Assembly: GCA_945643635.1 (NCBI GenBank)
Contig: CALZFC010000020.1
Location: 4,670,501-4,734,500 of the forward strand
Length of the DNA stretch: 64,000 bases
Reading direction: 5' to 3'
Source: Allodiplogaster sudhausi
Lineage: Eukaryota; Nematoda; Chromadorea; Rhabditida; Diplogasteridae
The position numbers and the translations under genes are program-made. Position 1 is the stretch's first letter, and each line of letters begins with the position of its first letter. Positions 59,625 to 64,000 of the stretch are shown here, piece by piece. The notes under the pieces are model-generated. The model was not told the DNA's origin. It ran no database searches and worked only from the letters and a program-made list of their open reading frames with translations.

Positions 59625-59714
59625 TCTCTCTGTCTCTATCTCTCTCTCTCTGTCTCTCTCTCACAGTTTCTCTCTCACAATCTGTCTCTCTCTCTGTCTC
59701 TTTTTCTCTCTCTC

Positions 59715-59756
<42 letters not shown>

Positions 59757-59864
59757 TCTCTATCCACCGCTCTCGTTTTCTCTTTCTCTTTCATCAACTT
59801 ATAAGCAGTGTTGCATACGAATAAAAATACAAGTAGTAAAAATACTTTTGAGGAATATTGAGAG

Positions 59865-59953
<89 letters not shown>

Positions 59954-59991
59954 ACCGGTGGAGAGAGAAACAGAGAGATAGAGAAACAGAG

Positions 59992-60035
<44 letters not shown>

Positions 60036-63000
60036 ACACACACGAAAGAACGTGCATGTGCTGTTAACTGATCTGAGAAGAAATCTAATAACGATATTCC
60101 CTAGCCTCACCATCAGCCTGGCATTGGGAAGCAGTCATCGCTGTCAAAAGAAAGGTATCATCACTTCCATCCCAGCGTCTGTAGTGTATTTCGGAAGCGT
60201 TTGACTGGGAGTCATGAGGTCCTGGGTTCGATGCTCGGTGGAGAACAAATTTTTGCCGCCCACTAGAGAAAATCTCTCTTTGAATTTTCTTATCATTTAC
60301 ACATAAACTAAATGAGAAACTCAAACAAAACAAAAGAACAAGATCAGAAAAAGCTAGAAGCGTTCCAAAATTTTTTTTGTTTTTGTAGTTTGTAGGCCTG
60401 GCTGCTCGAGCCAACATCTTTTCTCAGCAAAAATCACCACCAGGCCTGTGTTAAATGCAGTAAACTCAAAAAATGTTAGATATCTGTCATTTCTGAATCT
60501 TTTCTTAAACGGTTTTCACAGTCGTATTCTCCGTGGTCGAAATAGGTTAACACACAAAAGAAATGGCACGAAAATGCTTATTCAGCGAGCTATCAAAGTT
60601 CATATTATTTATATTAATATTATTAATATTATTAATATTATTAATATCGGACCCAATAATGTTGAGCGGGACTGTACTTGTTATCATCTAGGAAATAAAA
60701 TATGAATGGAACTCAAAGGAATTGACACGCTGGTCACTCCGTTGGTCGATACAAACTGGAAGGCGGCCGGCTATGAGTTCTTCATCGACCAAAGCAGCTT
60801 ATATTTCGCACGTTCGTACTACCAGAGGGCGGCCTGGAGTACTATCCAGGACAAGTACAGGAGCGCTAGCAAGCAACTCGTCAAGAACTTCTGGCTTCTC
60901 GAGAAGATCCCTCCTATTAAGAGTGGAGAAAATGACATCGACGGTGCGATCGATTTTGAGAAGGTCCGTTTTGTCTCTTTCTTTCTTGATGTTCTTTCTT
61001 TTCTTAACTAACAATAGAACTAGGATTATAAGAAATTGCCTGTCCATAAAGTTGTTTAAAAAACAAGCCTTTCGTAGGAACTGGGCACCTTCTACACGAT
61101 GCCTGACGAAGACCGTCGCAACTTCACGCGGCAGTACAATCGATACAAGCTCCAGCAGCAGGAGCCTAAGCTGCCGTTCTCGCCCGCCATGGACATCACG
61201 GAGTACATTCTTTCCGAGTTCGCTCCGGCTGAACTCGAGGAATTCAAGGATGACACGGAGTTCATTGTAAACGAGGTAGATTTGCCTCAGCGTTTACCTA
61301 GAAATAATCAGAGTCCTTAAACCGAAACTGACCATTACAATTGACTTTCATTTTAGGTGGAAATGGCTGGAAGACTGTTCATCGATCTGAGTGGTTCACG
61401 GTTTGAGCGGAAGACCATTGTGAACTACTTGTTCCTGCGACTGCTGCTAAATTATGACAATTTGGTGGTGCCGAATGAAAGTGACACGAAGTCACCACTC
61501 CATATCATCGACGAATTTAGAACTACACATGGCAAGCCGGGAAGGTAGAAGATGAAGGAAATGAAATTATACATTGGCTGGTAATAGAGCGTGAACATGT
61601 GCATTTTCATTCCATCTCAGAAGAGGAGCCCCCGCCGAGTTCGAATCGGCCGTTGAAGTGGACGCGAATCTCGCGTGCGCGACTAAAGCGATGAATCTCC
61701 TCGCGGATGCATCCGGACGCGTTTACTTGGACGACGCCTTTCCCACTGAGGAAGACCGCAAGAGTCTACGAATGTTTGTTGCACAACAGTCTTTTTTTAA
61801 CTCACATTTTTCAGTCCTTATTTTATTTGTGCACTCTCTATATTTAACGACTTTCATTAAACTTTCTTGCTAAACCAAGATTTAAGATACCATCAAGCTT
61901 CATTTTCAGCGCGGCCAGCGGCGTCATCAAAAACGTCTTGGACTCCTATAGCGGCATGATTACTCAACTCGACTGGATGGACGACAAGAGCAAGCAGGGC
62001 GCGCAGGACAAGATCACCAACGTTGGTACGCGCTCTTTTTCTCCTCTCTTTCTTATCTCTTAGTCTTTCTTCTATCAATCGCGGATTCTGTCTATCTATT
62101 TATCTCTTTGTTTTATCAACTGAACGCCTCCATTCACCAGCCCCTTATTTCCAGTGAAGAACGTGGCCTTCCCGGACAAGTTGTACAACTTTACTCAACT
62201 GGATGCAGAATACGAGAAACTCGATATTGACATGAAGACGACGTATTACGAGCTTCTCGTCCGAATCAACAAATTCAACATCGCCAAGCAGTTCACGCAG
62301 CTGACCATGAAAGAAGCGGACCGCCAAGACTTCCTCGGCCAGACGAGCATTGTTAACGCGTGGTATCAGGTGAGGAAGAGAGCGGGGAAAGCAATGAAAG
62401 TAGATTCAGCAAAGATACAACTTCGAGCATGCATCGCGCATTTCACAACTTCACAAAAAAACGTTGTTAGAAAGCCCATTTCAAATAGGTTTGCTTCAAA
62501 ATTATATTGTTTTGTCCCGAAACCCAGACCAGAGATTTCAAGTAATCTTTTCCCGTTTTGCAGCGAGCTTTATTTAAAATTGATCCAAATATAGGAAGAA
62601 GTGTAATAAATTCAAAGTCCATACCTTAAAATTTTATATTGATGCACTTTAGAGACTTGAACAAAGATAATTACTTCCCTGAAAAAAGAAAGCTCCGTGT
62701 TTACTGTGGCGAAAAAAATAAGTTATCTTCAGCCGGAACTGAATTCAATTACGTTCCCTGCTGGAATCCTCCAGGCGCCCTTCTTTGACGCTCGGAATCC
62801 TGCGGCGCTCAATTATGGTTAGATTTTAATTGCAAGAATTTTTTTAAATGATCCCCAAAAAAATAACGGTGGGTTTTTTTCCGGTTATAATTTTCAAGAG
62901 TAATAAGAATTAAATTAACAAATCAATTAAAGGAGCGATGGGGATCGTGGCGGGCCACGAGCTGACGCACGGCTTCGACGACGAGGGCGTCCAGTGGAAC

Positions 63001-63834
63001 AGCGTCGGCCTCCTCGACAGTTGGATGACTCCCGAAAGTGCCGCCAACTTCTCCGCCGTTGCTCAATGCGTCATTGATCGTGAGTAGTTCATTCTCTTTC
63101 TTGCATCGGCCAGCTGGTCACTTCCTCCAATTCTTCCAGAGTACAGCAACTTCTGCCCGCTGCCTGAGAGCGAACCCGTTCGGTGCATCAACGGAGTCCA
63201 GACTCAAGGAGAAAACATCGCAGACAACGGAGGCGAGTAGTCTCCGTTCTATTCTTGTCCTTTCTTTCTTTTTATGTCCGAAGCTCTTTTTATTCCCTCT
63301 TCTTTCACTCCACTCTGTTATTTGCCCTCTCTCTCATCAACTGTTACTCTCTCTAACTCTCTTAATATGAAGGTATCCACGCAGCATGGCGTGCCTTCCT
63401 AGCCCATCGTGAGTTAAATGGCCCGGATCCACTCTTCGCAGACCACGTCTTCTCTCAGTTCAGCGAGGAACAACTCTTCTTCCTCAACTTTGCGCAGGTT
63501 TATTTAAAAAAAACTAAAAGTAATTTAGCAAGAGAATGGGAGTACAAGAGCAGAAAGCGAGAAATGGTAGAGCAAACAATGTTGGGTTACCAACGAATTA
63601 CACTTCTATCATTCAACGAATAATATAAACCAGGTGTGGTGCATGGCTCCCGTGACGAAGGATTACATAATCACACGGATTCTGACGGACCCCCACGTCT
63701 TCGGCTTTTACCGCGTGCTCGGTTCTCTGCAGAACATCCCCGCCTTCCGCGCCGCCTTCAACTGCCCGATTGGGTCAAAGTACGCTCCCGCTGACCACTG
63801 CAAGGTCTGGGTGCCCTTCGTCATGGCCAAGTAA
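53142..63834 (+). CDS. N3: membrane-anchored double-domain neprilysin (two M13 domains)
   Basis: 33 exons at the same positions and phases as N2: 53142-53177, 53246-53393, 53604-53691, 53853-54015, 54173-54226, 54288-54423, 54474-54639, 54876-54954, 55054-55215, 55273-55485, 55582-55731, 55814-55885, 55970-56143, 56413-56561, 56611-56790, 56952-57097, 57174-57295, 57411-57527, 57681-57759, 57866-57993, 58045-58203, 58264-58483, 60719-60963, 61078-61275, 61357-61544, 61621-61773, 61910-62025, 62155-62369, 62733-62817, 62933-63079, 63140-63232, 63373-63497, 63634-63834. Total 4,707 nt, 1,568 residues. Tail [12 protein letters not shown]; membrane segment [20 protein letters not shown]; domain 1 zinc site [11 protein letters not shown] (56726-56740), where the usual DDEG is DDWG; domain 2 HELTH at 62956-62970; C-terminus [11 protein letters not shown]. 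The acceptor before 55054 reads CCG, not AG, so exon 9 splicing is questionable. Confidence 0.88.
55016..55054 (+). other. Abnormal splice acceptor before N3 exon 9
   Basis: N1 and N2 enter this exon through GAATTGAG|GCGGA; N3 reads TTAATTCCG|GCGGA. No upstream AG gives an open frame: the nearest, ATAG at about 55016, leads into CACTGA, a stop. The exon body itself is conserved and the same length as N2 (162 nt). Either a rare non-AG acceptor, a downstream in-frame AG, a sequencing error or a recent disabling mutation. Confidence 0.5.
58584..58964. mobile_element. 381-bp MITE nested in the mariner-like foldback, 6-bp TSD
   Basis: 12-bp TIRs CACGGAGGGTAC (58584-58595; 58953-58964) with perfect CGATAT duplications (58578-58583; 58965-58970). 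It is present only in the left arm of the host element; the right arm (near 60650) is the empty site with one CGATAT. Inside, TCCGGTTTGAGAG occurs near both ends. Confidence 0.85.
60165..60245 (+). repeat. tRNA-like (SINE-like) sequence in the mariner-like foldback
   Basis: GCGTCTGTAGTGTATT, GAAGCGTTTGACTGGGAGTC and GGTCCTGGGTTCGATGC resemble D, anticodon and T arms with a B-box GGGTTCGATGC. The mirrored copy lies at about 59365-59445 on the minus strand. No intact acceptor stem, so it is a tRNA-derived relic. Confidence 0.5.
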
Positions 63835-64000
63835 TTGTTGCAATGTTTACTTATGTATGTATGTATATGAATTTATCACCGAATTATTAAAATAAACAAT
63901 GCATTTTTCTTTAAGCTGCGAGTATGTTTTTAGCCGTCTCACCTGTTTGTGTTAGATTATATATGTATGTATGTACAATCCATCGAAATAAATAAAAGTC
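63835..64000 (+). terminator. 3' UTR of N3 with polyadenylation signal
   Basis: AATAAA at 63891-63896, 57 nt after the N3 stop codon; a second AATAAA near 63987. ATGTATGT-type simple repeats lie between them. Confidence 0.6.

Larger units (their letters stand above)
58553..60674. mobile_element. 2.1-kb foldback element with mariner-like ends in an N3 intron
   Basis: Both ends read CAGTCCCGCTCAACATTATT inward (31-bp match) and abut TA (58551-58552; 60675-60676), as in Tc1/mariner elements. The interior is a long inverted repeat: (TAATAT)n, tRNA-like sequence, and a (CT)n tract (59589-59760) mirrored by a (GA)n tract (59867-60028). No transposase. The exons either side (58483, 60719) are in phase, so splicing across is plausible. 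Confidence 0.8.

Noticed and set aside
1..64000. CRISPR arrays, operons, prophage or plasmid features
   Set aside because: The sequence is intron-rich eukaryotic DNA; regular spaced repeats of CRISPR type and bacterial gene organisation are absent.

Overview
The window is eukaryotic. Every recognisable gene is split by GT-AG (occasionally GC-AG) introns, many only 35-60 nt long with TTTCAG-type acceptors. There are no operons or ribosome-binding sites, and (CT)n/(GA)n microsatellites and DNA transposons are abundant. Gene content (tandem M13 metallopeptidases, a TBC1D8/9-type RabGAP, PIF/Harbinger, hAT, mariner-like, EnSpm/tnp2-like and Polinton-derived sequences) indicates an animal, most likely an ecdysozoan. 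Compact introns suggest a nematode, but mite or tardigrade cannot be excluded by reading.

Layout. 1-570: three minus-strand exons of a small HEPN/PaREP1-like protein, cut by the window edge. 749-4959: a 4.2-kb element with long terminal inverted repeats and a perfect 9-bp target duplication (Mutator-like structure) carrying a decayed multi-exon gene and a nested foldback element. 5067-11262: a possible tiny two-exon gene whose intron holds a 5.7-kb element (5445-11129) with 27-bp terminal repeats and two minus-strand genes, one a tnp2-like transposase. About 11500-12848: a Polinton/Maverick fragment (DUF5679-like protein plus retroviral-type integrase) abutting the broken 3' end of a minus-strand TBC1D8/9-like RabGAP (12850-16342), which also lacks the middle of its TBC domain.

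17595-63834: the main content, three head-to-tail paralogues (called N1, N2, N3 here). Each has 33 exons and encodes one short cytoplasmic tail, one membrane segment and TWO complete neprilysin (M13) ectodomains in series. N2 (40476-52046) can be assembled exon by exon into an uninterrupted frame of 1,566 residues, and N3 (53142-63834) into 1,568 residues, with identical intron positions and phases. Both have two HExxH zinc sites. N1 (17595-39492) is a pseudogene: a Harbinger-type transposon sits exactly on its first splice donor, the exon with the first HExxH is deleted, and there are frameshifting deletions and two in-frame stops. About 64% of N1 is transposon. The C-terminal catalytic exons and their introns are almost identical in all three copies, which suggests recent gene conversion.

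The transposons can be delimited precisely because the paralogues provide empty sites and target duplications are visible (9, 8, 6, 6, 5, 3, 3 bp, TTAA and TA types). The most novel candidate is the double-headed neprilysin family, architecturally comparable to somatic angiotensin-converting enzyme with its two catalytic domains. Also notable: an intron that looks like a copy of the adjacent exon, a transposon carrying an RBMX2-like RRM exon, and a TIR transposon replacing a splice donor.
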